Assembly (NCBI GenBank): GCA_934502625.1
Contig: CAKSUQ010000010.1
Location: 1-64,000 of the forward strand
DNA: 64,000 nt
Source of the DNA: an uncultured Gemmiger sp.
GTDB lineage: Bacteria; Bacillota; Clostridia; Oscillospirales; Ruminococcaceae
Direction of reading: 5' to 3'
Part shown: positions 1 to 8,177 of the stretch, piece after piece
Position numbering within the stretch: the stretch's first letter is position 1
Layout: each line of letters begins with the position of its first letter
Translations under genes and position numbers: made by a program
The notes under the pieces: model-generated
Told to the model about the DNA's origin: nothing
Database searches by the model: none
Seen by the model: only the letters and a program-made list of their open reading frames with translations

Positions 1-236
1 CAACTATCCAATATATTGAACAAATGGATGAAAAGCCGGAGGACTACTCACAAGAAGATGATGCAGGGCTTGATTTGCTTGATTTCTATGTTCTTCCGCA
101 TTATCTTACAGCACCATTTAAGAAAGTTACCGAGAAAATAATGACTGAATTTTCGGATTTGAATCTATGCCCAATTAACAACCGTCAGGGAATTGTAATT
201 GATGGTGAAGGTTCAAAGGTTATTTGCAAAGACTAA
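1..236 (+). CDS. Peptidase S51 / type 1 glutamine amidotransferase-like protein, C-terminal fragment
   Basis: The reading frame is open from the window edge (codons start at base 3), so this is the 3' end of a gene that begins upstream. The last ~78 residues carry a 'GLDLLDFYVLPHY' block followed by a short helix and 'INNRQGIVIDGEGSKVI'. That resembles the C-terminus of S51 (peptidase E-like) proteins as I remember them. The catalytic Ser-His region would lie upstream and is not visible. The codons are markedly AT-rich compared with the rest of the window, so the gene may have been acquired recently. It converges with the M20 peptidase gene, and a shared hairpin separates them. Confidence 0.6.
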   Translation, partial: TIQYIEQMDEKPEDYSQEDDAGLDLLDFYVLPHYLTAPFKKVTEKIMTEFSDLNLCPINNRQGIVIDGEGSKVICKD

Positions 237-312
237 TTTGAAAATTCCAATTTGTGCGTCGGGGACATCGAGGACGCCGCCCCCCACGGATTTTGGATTG
301 CAATCCACAAAA

Positions 313-348
313 AGGTGCAACTCTTCAAACGAGCTGCACCTCTTTTTA
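313..348. terminator. Bidirectional intrinsic terminator
   Basis: An 11-bp stem (313-323 with 331-341, one G-U or A-C position depending on strand) closes a 7-nt loop. A T-run follows it on the plus strand and the complementary A-run precedes it. It sits between the convergent S51 fragment and the M20 gene, so it can end both transcripts. Confidence 0.8.
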
Positions 349-359
349 ATACCTATTTT

Positions 360-1796
360 TCAGCACTGCCGCATCAAACGGACATAGAACTCCACAGCGC
401 GGCCAACGGTCTCTACGCGGATACGCTCGTTGTTGCCGTGCAGCGTGCCGCGTTCCTCGGCGGTCAGATCCATGGCTGAGAACCGGTACACGTGGTCGCT
501 GATGCGGCCATAGTGGCGGCTGTCCGAACACTGCACCATCAGGTACGGCGAGACGAGGCAGCCTTTCCAGGTGCCTGCCACGGCGCTGGCGACCTTATCC
601 CATGCAGGGCAGTTCGTCTCGCTGATGCGACTGGGGTTCATGCCCTCCAGCTTCATGATCTCAACGGCAGGATCATTGATGGTTTCTTTTAAGTAGGCAA
701 GGGCACTGTCCATCGTGTCCTCCGGGTTCAGGCGTAGGTTGCTGATGAGCGTTGCCTCCGGCGGGATAACGTTGCGGCCTGCGCTGCCCTTGGCCTGCGT
801 GAAGGCCACCGTCGTGCGCATCAGGGCGTTCAGCTCGCCGCCGCTCTTTTTGCAGATGGAGTCCAGCACGCCGCCGAACAGCCAGAGGTTCGCAAAGATC
901 ATGCGGTAAGTAAAGTTGGAGTAGCGCCCCAGCGTGTCGAACATCTCGGCCACCGGCTTCGTTACATGCGCCTTGAAGGGATGGCTCTCGATCTTGGTGC
1001 AGGCCTCGCTCAGCGCGACCAGCGGGCTGTGGGGTTTCGGTGCGCTGGCGTGGCCGCCGCCGGACTTGACCTTATACTCAACGTTCAGCATACCCTTCTC
1101 GGCAATGCCGATCAGGCCGCAGGGCTGCTTGACGCCGGGGAACACGTCCTCGACGACCGCGCCGCCCTCGTCCACGACGAGCGCCGGGGTGATGCGGTTG
1201 GTTTCAAACCAATCGACGATATGCACCGCGCCGAGGCCGTTGACCTCTTCGCCGCCGCTGAACGCAAAGTAGATGTCCTGCGCGGGGACATAGCCCTCGC
1301 CGATGAGCTTGTCGGCAGCGGTCAGCACGCCGTTGAAGGTGACTTTCGTATCCAGCGCGCCGCGCCCCCAGAGCACACCATCCTCCAGAACACCCTCAAA
1401 GGGCGGCTTCTTCCAGCCTGCCTCGTCGACGTCGACGACGTCGTAGTGCGCCATCAGGACAGTGGGCTCATCGTGCGCCTTGCCCACCCAGGTAAAGAGC
1501 AGGCCGCGATCTTCCAGCCGCTCAAACTTGCAGGTCTTGAAGACGTTCGGGTAGAGCGTCGGCAGGGTGTTGATGAGCTTTTCAAACTCGGCATCGTCCT
1601 CCAACTCGTGATTTGTGTTGGAGACGGTGCGGCAGCGGATCAGGGTGCGCAGATTTTCGACGGCCTTATCGCGGTCGATGGTCTCCTCGCCTTGCGGCAC
1701 AGCGGGCGCAGCACCGGGGGCAAAGCGCGCCGTGCGCACCAGCACGACCGCCGCCAGCGCGACTATGGCGGCCAGAATCAACCATAAAACGAACAT
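360..1796 (-). CDS. M20 family metallopeptidase (membrane-anchored carboxypeptidase-like)
   Basis: A 478-residue dizinc peptidase. A hydrophobic N-terminal helix (about residues 2-22) suggests a membrane anchor with the enzyme outside or at the membrane. The M20 metal ligands are visible in order: His in 'MAHYDVV', Asp in 'GRGALDTK', the Glu pair in 'SGGEEVNG', an acidic residue in 'VVDEGG', and a late His in 'LHGNNERI'. The length and the 'DSRHY' block fit the PM20D1/carboxypeptidase S-like branch, which cleaves or forms N-acyl or peptide bonds at the C-terminal side. It is the last gene of a three-gene leftward operon, 20 bp after a membrane protein gene, with a good Shine-Dalgarno (AGGAGGAAT). 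The neighbours suggest peptide or amino-acid-derivative use. The exact substrate is not readable from sequence. Confidence 0.88.
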   Translation of the reverse strand: MFVLWLILAAIVALAAVVLVRTARFAPGAAPAVPQGEETIDRDKAVENLRTLIRCRTVSNTNHELEDDAEFEKLINTLPTLYPNVFKTCKFERLEDRGLLFTWVGKAHDEPTVLMAHYDVVDVDEAGWKKPPFEGVLEDGVLWGRGALDTKVTFNGVLTAADKLIGEGYVPAQDIYFAFSGGEEVNGLGAVHIVDWFETNRITPALVVDEGGAVVEDVFPGVKQPCGLIGIAEKGMLNVEYKVKSGGGHASAPKPHSPLVALSEACTKIESHPFKAHVTKPVAEMFDTLGRYSNFTYRMIFANLWLFGGVLDSICKKSGGELNALMRTTVAFTQAKGSAGRNVIPPEATLISNLRLNPEDTMDSALAYLKETINDPAVEIMKLEGMNPSRISETNCPAWDKVASAVAGTWKGCLVSPYLMVQCSDSRHYGRISDHVYRFSAMDLTAEERGTLHGNNERIRVETVGRAVEFYVRLMRQC

Positions 1797-1816
1797 TTTC
1801 TATTCCTCCTTTGGTT

Positions 1817-2497
1817 TTATACCAAACCCTTTTTGTAGAGAATGCGCGCCACAACAAGGCTGAAAATGACGCCGACCGGCACCATGATGCCCACCGTGGA
1901 CGCGTTGAGCGCCGGGACAAAGATAAACAGCACCAGCATGAGCAACACAGGCGCGACGGACAGCTTAGCGTTCTTCGAGATGAACACGACCGCCAGACCG
2001 CCGAACAGCGCGGGCAGGATCTGCGAGAATGCAGGCGCCAGCACAGGGGAGGACAGCAGCGGCGTCAGCGGGATGATGAGCACGACACCCACCAGAATGA
2101 TAAGGGTCGTCACGATGCTGGATACCGCGATGGCGATGGTGGAGATGATCTCGCCCTCCTCACTATTGGATTTGACCCCGGCGCGCTCCATAGCGTCAAG
2201 TGCGCAGGGAAGCTTGAGGTTCGAGATATTGCCCGTCACAAACGACAGATAGCTGCCGCCCGCGCCGAGCATCGGCACATAGGTGAAAATTTCCACAACA
2301 CCCACCGCCCAATACATCGGGCCGATGGCGATAAAGCCCTTCGCAAAGGCTGCCCAGTTAACCTGCGCGTGGAAGATCATCGACACCGCGATCGGGTATG
2401 CCACGATCAGCGCCAGTAAGGTAAAGCCCCAGATGCGTCCCCAGCGGTGGACGCTGTCAAGATAGGTTTCCCTCTGTTCCAAAACCGTTTTTTCCAT
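1817..2497 (-). CDS. Polytopic membrane protein, partner of the DUF5058 gene
   Basis: A 226-residue protein with about five to six hydrophobic segments. A soluble N-terminal stretch of ~25 residues and one hydrophilic loop ('ERAGVKSNSEEGE') break the membrane part. I do not recognise a characterised family. It sits 14 bp downstream of the DUF5058-type gene and upstream of the M20 peptidase, which suggests the two membrane proteins form a transporter or channel with the peptidase as accessory enzyme. The ATG at 2497 was preferred to an upstream start at 2557 because AAAGGAG lies 8 bases before it and the longer version would overlap the previous gene. Confidence 0.65.
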   Translation of the reverse strand: MEKTVLEQRETYLDSVHRWGRIWGFTLLALIVAYPIAVSMIFHAQVNWAAFAKGFIAIGPMYWAVGVVEIFTYVPMLGAGGSYLSFVTGNISNLKLPCALDAMERAGVKSNSEEGEIISTIAIAVSSIVTTLIILVGVVLIIPLTPLLSSPVLAPAFSQILPALFGGLAVVFISKNAKLSVAPVLLMLVLFIFVPALNASTVGIMVPVGVIFSLVVARILYKKGLV

Positions 2498-2511
2498 TTT
2501 CAGCGCTCCTT

Positions 2512-3246
2512 TCAGCTCAGCCAGTTCGTCAGGGGGATGGCCGCCGCCATGCCGCACAGCATGCTGATGGGCAGAGCGTAATCTTGGATCCAGCGCTTCT
2601 TCGTGCGCATGGCCGCGACACCGCAGACGACCATAACAGCCGCCGACGTCAGCATGACAAGCACCGGAATCAGCCCCGTAAAGTCACCGTGGGTCAGGTT
2701 CATCACGTCGCTGAACACATAGCCGAGAAAGGCGCTGATCATGCCCAAGAACATCGCGTTATTAAAAATGTCCGCCCAGCGGCGATCGCGCTCTCCCAGC
2801 TTCATCATGCCGCCCTGAATCTTCTTCGTCAGCAGGGGTACGAGGATCAGTCCGATCATGATGCCCACCGTCATGACGGCGGCCACCGTGACGTAGTCCG
2901 ACGCCGTGGGGATGGGGGTGTTGGTGTCCAGCCCCAGCTCCGTCAGGGACGTTCCCGCCGCCACCGTCTCGTAGGTCAGGGAACCCACGACCGACAGGCG
3001 CAGCCACGGCAGCGCAACGCCGAGGCTCTTGCTCAGCGAGATAACGCCCACAAGAATTGCTACTGCGGGCGCGATCGTGAAGATGGCCGCCGCCGAGATC
3101 GTTTTGCGGATTGTCTCCTGCGGCAGGCCGATCTCCTTGGCGCGCTTCACCGCACACCACAGAAAAAACGCTGACTGCGCCAGCACGAACGCCACAATGA
3201 TACCGACCAGTACGAATAGGATCGGCGTGTTCACGTTGAAAGCCAT
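2512..3246 (-). CDS. DUF5058-like polytopic membrane protein
   Basis: A 244-residue integral membrane protein with about six predicted helices, beginning 'MAFNVNTPILFVLVG'. The segment 'AAAIFTIAPAVAILVGVISLSK' and the following 'PWLRLSVVGSLTYE' match my memory of DUF5058 proteins of Clostridia. The function of that family is unknown. It is the first gene of the leftward operon with a second membrane protein and an M20 peptidase, and is divergent from radA. Transport of a peptide or acylated amino acid is a guess from context only. Confidence 0.6.
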   Translation of the reverse strand: MAFNVNTPILFVLVGIIVAFVLAQSAFFLWCAVKRAKEIGLPQETIRKTISAAAIFTIAPAVAILVGVISLSKSLGVALPWLRLSVVGSLTYETVAAGTSLTELGLDTNTPIPTASDYVTVAAVMTVGIMIGLILVPLLTKKIQGGMMKLGERDRRWADIFNNAMFLGMISAFLGYVFSDVMNLTHGDFTGLIPVLVMLTSAAVMVVCGVAAMRTKKRWIQDYALPISMLCGMAAAIPLTNWLS

Positions 3247-3381
3247 AACATCACACCTTTTCCGATTTTATGCTTTATCGTCAAAAATCGACAAGCATTT
3301 TTATAACCTTAACACATTGTTCAAAAAATAGCAAGGGAAAAGTTTTTATGAGCAGCACAAATGTTTTTCTATGGTGCATAC

Positions 3382-3410
3382 TTGCCCCCGCGCGGGTTTT
3401 GGGCTATAAT
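3382..3410 (+). promoter_or_regulatory. SigA-type promoter of radA
   Basis: TTGCCC (3382-3387), a 17-bp spacer and a perfect TATAAT (3405-3410) lie 33 bp before the radA start codon. A Shine-Dalgarno (AGGGAGG) follows at about 3430. Confidence 0.75.
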
Positions 3411-3442
3411 AGATAGAGTATAGCTTTGTCAGGGAGGCATCC

Positions 3443-4843
3443 ATGCCCAAAGATAAACTGAAAACCATCTACGTCTGCACCCAGTGCGGCGAGACAAGCC
3501 CCCGCTGGCTGGGGCGCTGCCCGTCCTGCGGCGCGTGGAACACCATGACCGAGGACGTCGTGGCCGAGCCCGCCAAGACGTCCTCCGGTCGGGCAGCCGC
3601 CGTGCCGCGCGTCACGGGGCAGACGAGCCTTGTGCCGCAAAAGCTGAAAAACATCAGCACTACCGAGGAAAAAAGCCGCATCGTCACCGGCATCAGCGAG
3701 CTTGACCGCGTATTGGGCGGCGGCATCGTCATCGGCAGTGTGACGCTCATCGGCGGCGAGCCGGGCATCGGCAAGTCGACAATTTTGTTGCAGCTCTGCG
3801 GCGAAGTCAGCAAGACAAAAAACGTGCTCTACGTCACGGGCGAGGAATCGGTGCGCCAGATCAAGCTGCGCGCCGTGCGTCTCAACGTGCCGGAGGACAA
3901 TATTTCCCTCGTCGCCGAAAGTGACGTCGATGAGATTTGCGGCCTGATCGAGTCTATGAAGCCCGATTTGGTCGTCATCGATTCGATCCAGACGATGCGC
4001 TGCGCTGACATCTCGTCGTCGTCCGGCACAGTGAGTCAGGTCAAGGAAAGCTCCGCGCGCTTTTTAAATGTAGCAAAAACGCTGGAGATTCCGACCTTCA
4101 TCGTCGGCCACGTCAACAAGGACGGCGCGATCGCAGGCCCCAAGGTCATGGAGCATATCGTCGACACGGTACTCTATTTCGAGGGCGACAAAACGCTGCC
4201 GTACCGCGTGCTGCGCGCTGTGAAAAACCGCTACGGCTCGACAAATGAGATCGGCATGTTCGACATGACGGGGCGCGGGCTTGCCCAAATCGAGAACCCG
4301 TCGCAGGTCATGCTGGAAGGCCGCCCCCTTGGCATCAGCGGCACCTGTGTGGCCTGCGTCATGGAGGGCACCCGCCCGGTACTGAGCGAGATTCAGGCGC
4401 TGGCAACGAAGACGAGCTTTCCCAGCCCGCGGCGCACAGCCAGCGGCTTTGACTACAACCGCATGTACCTGCTGCTGGCCGTACTGGAAAAGCGCGCAGG
4501 GTACGCCTTCTACAATCAGGACGTTTATGTCAATATCATCGGCGGCCTGAAGCTGGACGAGACAGCCTGCGACCTGCCGGTCTGCATCGCGCTGGCGTCC
4601 AGTCTGCTCGATTTGCCGGTGGGGGAAAAGACCATCGCCATCGGCGAGGTCGGCCTCGGCGGCGAGGTTCGCAGTGTGACCCATCTGGAAACACGCCTGC
4701 GTGAGGCGCAGCGCGTCGGCTTCGACACGGCCATTGTCCCTAAGCACAACCTAAAAATGATTGAACCTTCGCAATTTCCCGGCTTGAAGCTGGTGGGCGT
4801 GTCCTACCTGCGGGAGGCCATCAACGCAATAAAATTAAAGTGA
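3443..4843 (+). CDS. radA: DNA repair protein RadA/Sms
   Basis: A 466-residue full-length RadA. It has an N-terminal C4 zinc finger (two CxxC pairs within residues 10-32), a RecA-like ATPase with Walker A 'GGEPGIGKST', the RadA signature 'KNRYGS', and a C-terminal Lon-protease-like domain. The family acts as a hexameric helicase that helps branch migration of recombination intermediates. The gene has its own promoter, is divergent from the DUF5058 operon, and abuts the SseB-like gene. Confidence 0.97.
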   Translation: MPKDKLKTIYVCTQCGETSPRWLGRCPSCGAWNTMTEDVVAEPAKTSSGRAAAVPRVTGQTSLVPQKLKNISTTEEKSRIVTGISELDRVLGGGIVIGSVTLIGGEPGIGKSTILLQLCGEVSKTKNVLYVTGEESVRQIKLRAVRLNVPEDNISLVAESDVDEICGLIESMKPDLVVIDSIQTMRCADISSSSGTVSQVKESSARFLNVAKTLEIPTFIVGHVNKDGAIAGPKVMEHIVDTVLYFEGDKTLPYRVLRAVKNRYGSTNEIGMFDMTGRGLAQIENPSQVMLEGRPLGISGTCVACVMEGTRPVLSEIQALATKTSFPSPRRTASGFDYNRMYLLLAVLEKRAGYAFYNQDVYVNIIGGLKLDETACDLPVCIALASSLLDLPVGEKTIAIGEVGLGGEVRSVTHLETRLREAQRVGFDTAIVPKHNLKMIEPSQFPGLKLVGVSYLREAINAIKLK

Positions 4844-4854
4844 GGAACGAACCC

Positions 4855-5751
4855 ATGCCTGAACAGAACGAACAGAAGCAACCGAAGACACCCGCCTTCA
4901 ACCCGAAGGTCAAGGCGACCATCGCCGCCTTCAAAGAGGAAAACAGCCCCAAAAACCTGAACGACATCCTAAACGAACTCGTGCGCTCGCCGCTGCTGGC
5001 ACCCGCCGTGTTCGACTTGCAGGGTCAGCCCGCGCCGCAACCCGGTCCGGACGGCCGCGTGCAGCTGCCCAAGAACACCAAAATCAGCCTTGTGATGGTA
5101 AACAGCCCGGAGGGAAAGCACTACTATCTGGGCTTCAGCGATTGGGACGCCGTGCACGAGTGGCAGGCCAAGCAGCCCCGCGCCGCGCAGCAAATCATCC
5201 TGCTGCGCTTTGACGACTATGCCAATATGATTGCGAAGAACCCCGACGCCTCCGGCCTTGTCCTGAACCCCGGCGACAACAGCCTGCGTCTGGAGCGCCC
5301 GCTGATCGAGTCCGTCAAGAAGCAGAAGGACGAAGTTGCCAAGAAGCTCGCCGAAAAAATCGCCGAGCAGAAGGCGCAGCAGGAGGCGCACCGCATCCAT
5401 CCCGGAGACAATGTCACCCTCATCGAGCCGAGCGTACTGCCCGACGCGATGATCGACCCGGTCTGCGCCGTGCTGGCGGACGCCCCCGGCGTTGGATCAG
5501 CCTATCTGCAGGTCATGATCGTCAACGGCGAGGCGCGCAGCTATCTGCTGGTGCTGGACGGTCCCAAGGACGATAAGCTGTTTGCCGCTGTGGCACAGGC
5601 CGCCCGCCCGTATCTGGCCAGCCGCGAAAAAAAGATGGATCTGAACATCACGACCTCCATCTCGCCGCTGGGACAGCAGGGTATGCGCGGCAGCGATCCG
5701 TTCTACCGCAAGGGCATCGGCCGCGTGATTGAGGAGGATAGTGACGAATGA
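4855..5751 (+). CDS. SseB family protein
   Basis: A 298-residue protein with two domains like those of enhanced-serine-sensitivity protein SseB. The N-terminal domain (about 45-160) includes 'YYLGFSDWDAVHEW'. A charged helix follows, and the C-terminal domain (about 185-275) has 'YLQVMIVNGEARSYLLVLD'. The molecular role of the family is poorly known. The ATG at 4855 was chosen because GAGG lies about ten bases before it; a GTG at 4840 would overlap the radA stop and has no ribosome site. The stop overlaps the next gene by four bases, so translation is probably coupled. Confidence 0.75.
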   Translation: MPEQNEQKQPKTPAFNPKVKATIAAFKEENSPKNLNDILNELVRSPLLAPAVFDLQGQPAPQPGPDGRVQLPKNTKISLVMVNSPEGKHYYLGFSDWDAVHEWQAKQPRAAQQIILLRFDDYANMIAKNPDASGLVLNPGDNSLRLERPLIESVKKQKDEVAKKLAEKIAEQKAQQEAHRIHPGDNVTLIEPSVLPDAMIDPVCAVLADAPGVGSAYLQVMIVNGEARSYLLVLDGPKDDKLFAAVAQAARPYLASREKKMDLNITTSISPLGQQGMRGSDPFYRKGIGRVIEEDSDE

Positions 5752-6677
5752 GCGTAAAGCGCCTGTTGGACTGCACGCCCAGCGAGCTGGCCGCCTACAC
5801 AAAAACCGACCTGCTGGACGCCATCGCGGGCAGCGAAGGCCGTGTGCTGGCCTGTGAAACCATCGGCCTGACGCCGCCGCTGCTGGTGGATGTGACGAAC
5901 GCCGAGTACGCCGCGAGCTTGAGCGCGGATATTCTGCTTTTGAATATGTTCGACGTGCAGCACCCGGTCATCAATGCGCTGCCGAAAGTCCCGGAATTCG
6001 AGACGGTGCGGGAGCTCAAGCGGCTGACCGGCCGCGTTGTAGGCATCAATTTGGAGCCCTGCAACCCGCAGGCCACAAAAAGCAACGATGGTACGTTATG
6101 GAAGATGAGCAGTGGCCGTCTTGCCACGGTAGAAAACGCCTGCCGCGCTGCCGACATGGGCGTCGATCTGATTGTGCTGACCGGCAACCCCGGCAACGGC
6201 GTCAGCAATGAATTGATCGTTGCATCGCTGAAAGAAATCGCGGCTGCCGTCGGCGACCGCGTCATGCTGGCTGCCGGCAAGATGCACGCCTCCGGCGTAG
6301 CAGGGGAAGGCGGGGAGAAGATCATGACGCCCGCCGACGCCGAGGCGTTTATCAACGCAGGTGCGGACATTATTTTGCTGCCCGCACCCGGCACCGTGCC
6401 CGGCATCACGCAGGAATATGCACACCGCCTGATTGAAGCGGTGCACAGCCACGGCAAGCTCGCGCTGACGTCCATCGGTACATCGCAGGAAGGTGCGGAC
6501 GTCTCAACGATCCGCCAGATCGCACTGATGTGCAAGATGGCCGGTGCGGACATTCACCACATCGGCGACACCGGTGTACCGGGTATGGCATTGCCGCAGA
6601 ATATCATGGCGTACTCGATTGCCATTCGCGGTGAGCGGCACACGTATCACAAGATGGCGCAGTCTGTCAATCGATAA
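5748..6677 (+). CDS. TIM-barrel protein of the DUF7916 / PEP-mutase-like type
   Basis: A 309-residue soluble protein opening 'VKRLLDCTPSELAAYTKTDLLDAI'. Alternating strand-helix blocks, including 'DILLLNMFDVQHP', 'VVGINLEPCNP' and 'ADIILLPAPGTVPG', fit a (beta/alpha)8 barrel. I associate this pattern with the DUF7916 group, often found near sugar PTS genes, whose reaction is not established. Here it follows radA and an SseB-like gene with an ATGA overlap and ends at a strong terminator, so it is the last gene of this operon. Family assignment is from memory and moderately secure. Confidence 0.6.
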   Translation: MSVKRLLDCTPSELAAYTKTDLLDAIAGSEGRVLACETIGLTPPLLVDVTNAEYAASLSADILLLNMFDVQHPVINALPKVPEFETVRELKRLTGRVVGINLEPCNPQATKSNDGTLWKMSSGRLATVENACRAADMGVDLIVLTGNPGNGVSNELIVASLKEIAAAVGDRVMLAAGKMHASGVAGEGGEKIMTPADAEAFINAGADIILLPAPGTVPGITQEYAHRLIEAVHSHGKLALTSIGTSQEGADVSTIRQIALMCKMAGADIHHIGDTGVPGMALPQNIMAYSIAIRGERHTYHKMAQSVNR

Positions 6678-6700
6678 ATTGATTTCGTATTACGAAAAAA

Positions 6701-6743
6701 AGCGCACCCGCAGGAACTCGCATTCCTGCGGGTGCGCTTTTTG
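6701..6743 (+). terminator. Strong intrinsic terminator of the radA operon
   Basis: A perfect 16-bp GC-rich stem (6701-6716 with 6723-6738), 6-nt loop and T-run, 23 bp after the TIM-barrel gene. Confidence 0.93.
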
Positions 6744-7007
6744 GGATTATGGCCATGTAGAGTCGTATATGACAGGCTTGGAATCTCTCAGACGGTTAGC
6801 GCTCAGGATTTGCCCTGAGAGGCATTTCACCTTCCCTATATTTCGCTAAACTTTGATTTAGCGAAATAGTATATATTGGTTTTACAAACCGTATACGCCT
6901 CTCCTTCTGTCTGTTTTTTTCTTGCTCTGTATGGATATTCATCTTTTGCATAATTGCTACAGTTTGTAATATGGATAACGGTGCGCGTTTCTTATAAGTT
7001 TGTGAAA
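6744..7007. other. Structured intergenic region before the Xer gene, no gene recognised
   Basis: No coding frame here looks real. The stretch holds nested inverted repeats: CTCTCA (6785-6790) with TGAGAG (6816-6821), and a competing CTCAGG/CCTGAG hairpin (6803-6820). There is also a perfect 12-bp palindrome arm pair (6839-6850 with 6857-6868, 6-nt loop) and a small GGTTT/AAACC hairpin near 6878-6890. The region is more AT-rich than its surroundings. It could encode a small RNA or carry operator sites. Confidence 0.4.
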
Positions 7008-7037
7008 TTGACGTTTACCTGCCTGCTGTGCTACAAT
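7008..7037 (+). promoter_or_regulatory. SigA-type promoter of the Xer recombinase gene
   Basis: TTGACG (7008-7013), 18-bp spacer, TACAAT (7032-7037). Its position shows that the far-upstream ATG at 6954 cannot be the start used from this promoter and supports the GTG at 7104. Confidence 0.7.
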
Positions 7038-7103
7038 AAAAAAGCCGAAGCGGCGTTCGTGCGCAACTCTGGCAAAAATTATGCTGGGATCGAGGGTCTA
7101 TCT

Positions 7104-8177
7104 GTGAGCAGTTATATTGATGTCGTCCACCCAGCGCGTCACGCGCCGTATCTGGACATTCCCGACGATGTAATTGAATACCTGCATTATCTCGACTTTG
7201 TAAAACTGCGTTCCCCGCGCACCGTCAACGGCTACTATCTCGACCTGCGCGGATTCTTCCGCTTCATGATGGTTCAGTGGGATCGCGCGGACGCCTCCGA
7301 CGTGCCCGAAAGCATCGTGCTGACCGGCATCACGACCGAGGACATCAAGACCATCACCAAGCGGGACATTTTCAGCTACCTCGACTACGCCCGCAACGCC
7401 GACAACGGCGCAAAGGCGCGCGCCCGCAAGCTGAGCGCCCTGAAAGGCTTTTTCCACTATATGCACACACAGGTCAACAAGCTGACGGTCAACCCGACCG
7501 AAAACATCAGCCTTGGCAGTCCACAGAAAGCACTGCCCAAGTACCTGACTCAGGACGAAGCCATCGAATTGTTAAAAAATATACAAAGCGATTTTTACGA
7601 GCGTGATTTCTGCATCATAACGCTATTTTTGAACTGTGGCATGCGGTTGGCCGAGCTTGTCACCATCGACCTCGGCGACTTCCGCGACGACACGATCCGC
7701 ATCATCGGCAAGGGCAATAAAGAACGCCTCGTCTACCTGAACGACGCCTGCTTGGATGCCTTGCAACGCTATAAAAAGGCGCGCGCTTCCCTGCCGAACC
7801 TCGCCGACAAGGACGCGCTTTTCGTTTCGAAGCGCACAGGCAAACGGCTTTCTGCGCGCCGGGTCGAGCAGATCGTCGCACGCTGCCTGCAAAGTGCGGG
7901 TCTGAGCGGGCGCGGTTTTTCGCCGCACAAGCTGCGCCACACCGCCGCCACGCTTATGTATCAGGGCGGCGTCGACATGTTGGCGCTAAAGGAAATTCTG
8001 GGGCACGAGAACGTCTCCACGACCCAGATCTACACCCACATCAACCGCGAGCAGCTGCGGCAGGCTGTGGCGTCCTCCCCGCTGGCATCGCAGCAGTATA
8101 TTGAGCCCCATAAGTCAGCGCCAGACCTTGCCGGCGGCAACGACGAGCAAGACGCCAACAGCACTGAAAACCGCTGA
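7104..8177 (+). CDS. Tyrosine recombinase XerC/XerD family
   Basis: A 357-residue site-specific recombinase with a SAM-like N-terminal core-binding domain (about 15-130) and a C-terminal catalytic domain. The catalytic set is visible: Arg in 'GMRLAEL', Lys in 'GKGNKE', 'HKLRH', His in 'GHENVSTT' and the nucleophile Tyr in 'QIYTH'. Length and architecture fit a chromosomal Xer enzyme that resolves dimers at dif rather than a phage integrase. No phage genes or dif-like site are nearby. The GTG at 7104 was chosen over the ATG at 6954 because the promoter lies between them and GAGGG precedes the GTG. The C-terminal ~25 residues are low-complexity and polar. Confidence 0.88.
   Translation: MSSYIDVVHPARHAPYLDIPDDVIEYLHYLDFVKLRSPRTVNGYYLDLRGFFRFMMVQWDRADASDVPESIVLTGITTEDIKTITKRDIFSYLDYARNADNGAKARARKLSALKGFFHYMHTQVNKLTVNPTENISLGSPQKALPKYLTQDEAIELLKNIQSDFYERDFCIITLFLNCGMRLAELVTIDLGDFRDDTIRIIGKGNKERLVYLNDACLDALQRYKKARASLPNLADKDALFVSKRTGKRLSARRVEQIVARCLQSAGLSGRGFSPHKLRHTAATLMYQGGVDMLALKEILGHENVSTTQIYTHINREQLRQAVASSPLASQQYIEPHKSAPDLAGGNDEQDANSTENR

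Noticed and set aside
1613..2419. Arg/His-rich plus-strand frame
   Set aside because: Lies across two minus-strand genes with good starts; composition is not protein-like.
6954..7103. N-terminal extension of the Xer recombinase from an ATG at 6954
   Set aside because: A TTGACG-18-TACAAT promoter lies inside it and the extension has no similarity to Xer N-termini.
7104..8177. Xer gene as an integrase of a mobile element
   Set aside because: Architecture is that of housekeeping Xer, no att-like repeats or cargo genes flank it, and base composition matches the chromosome.
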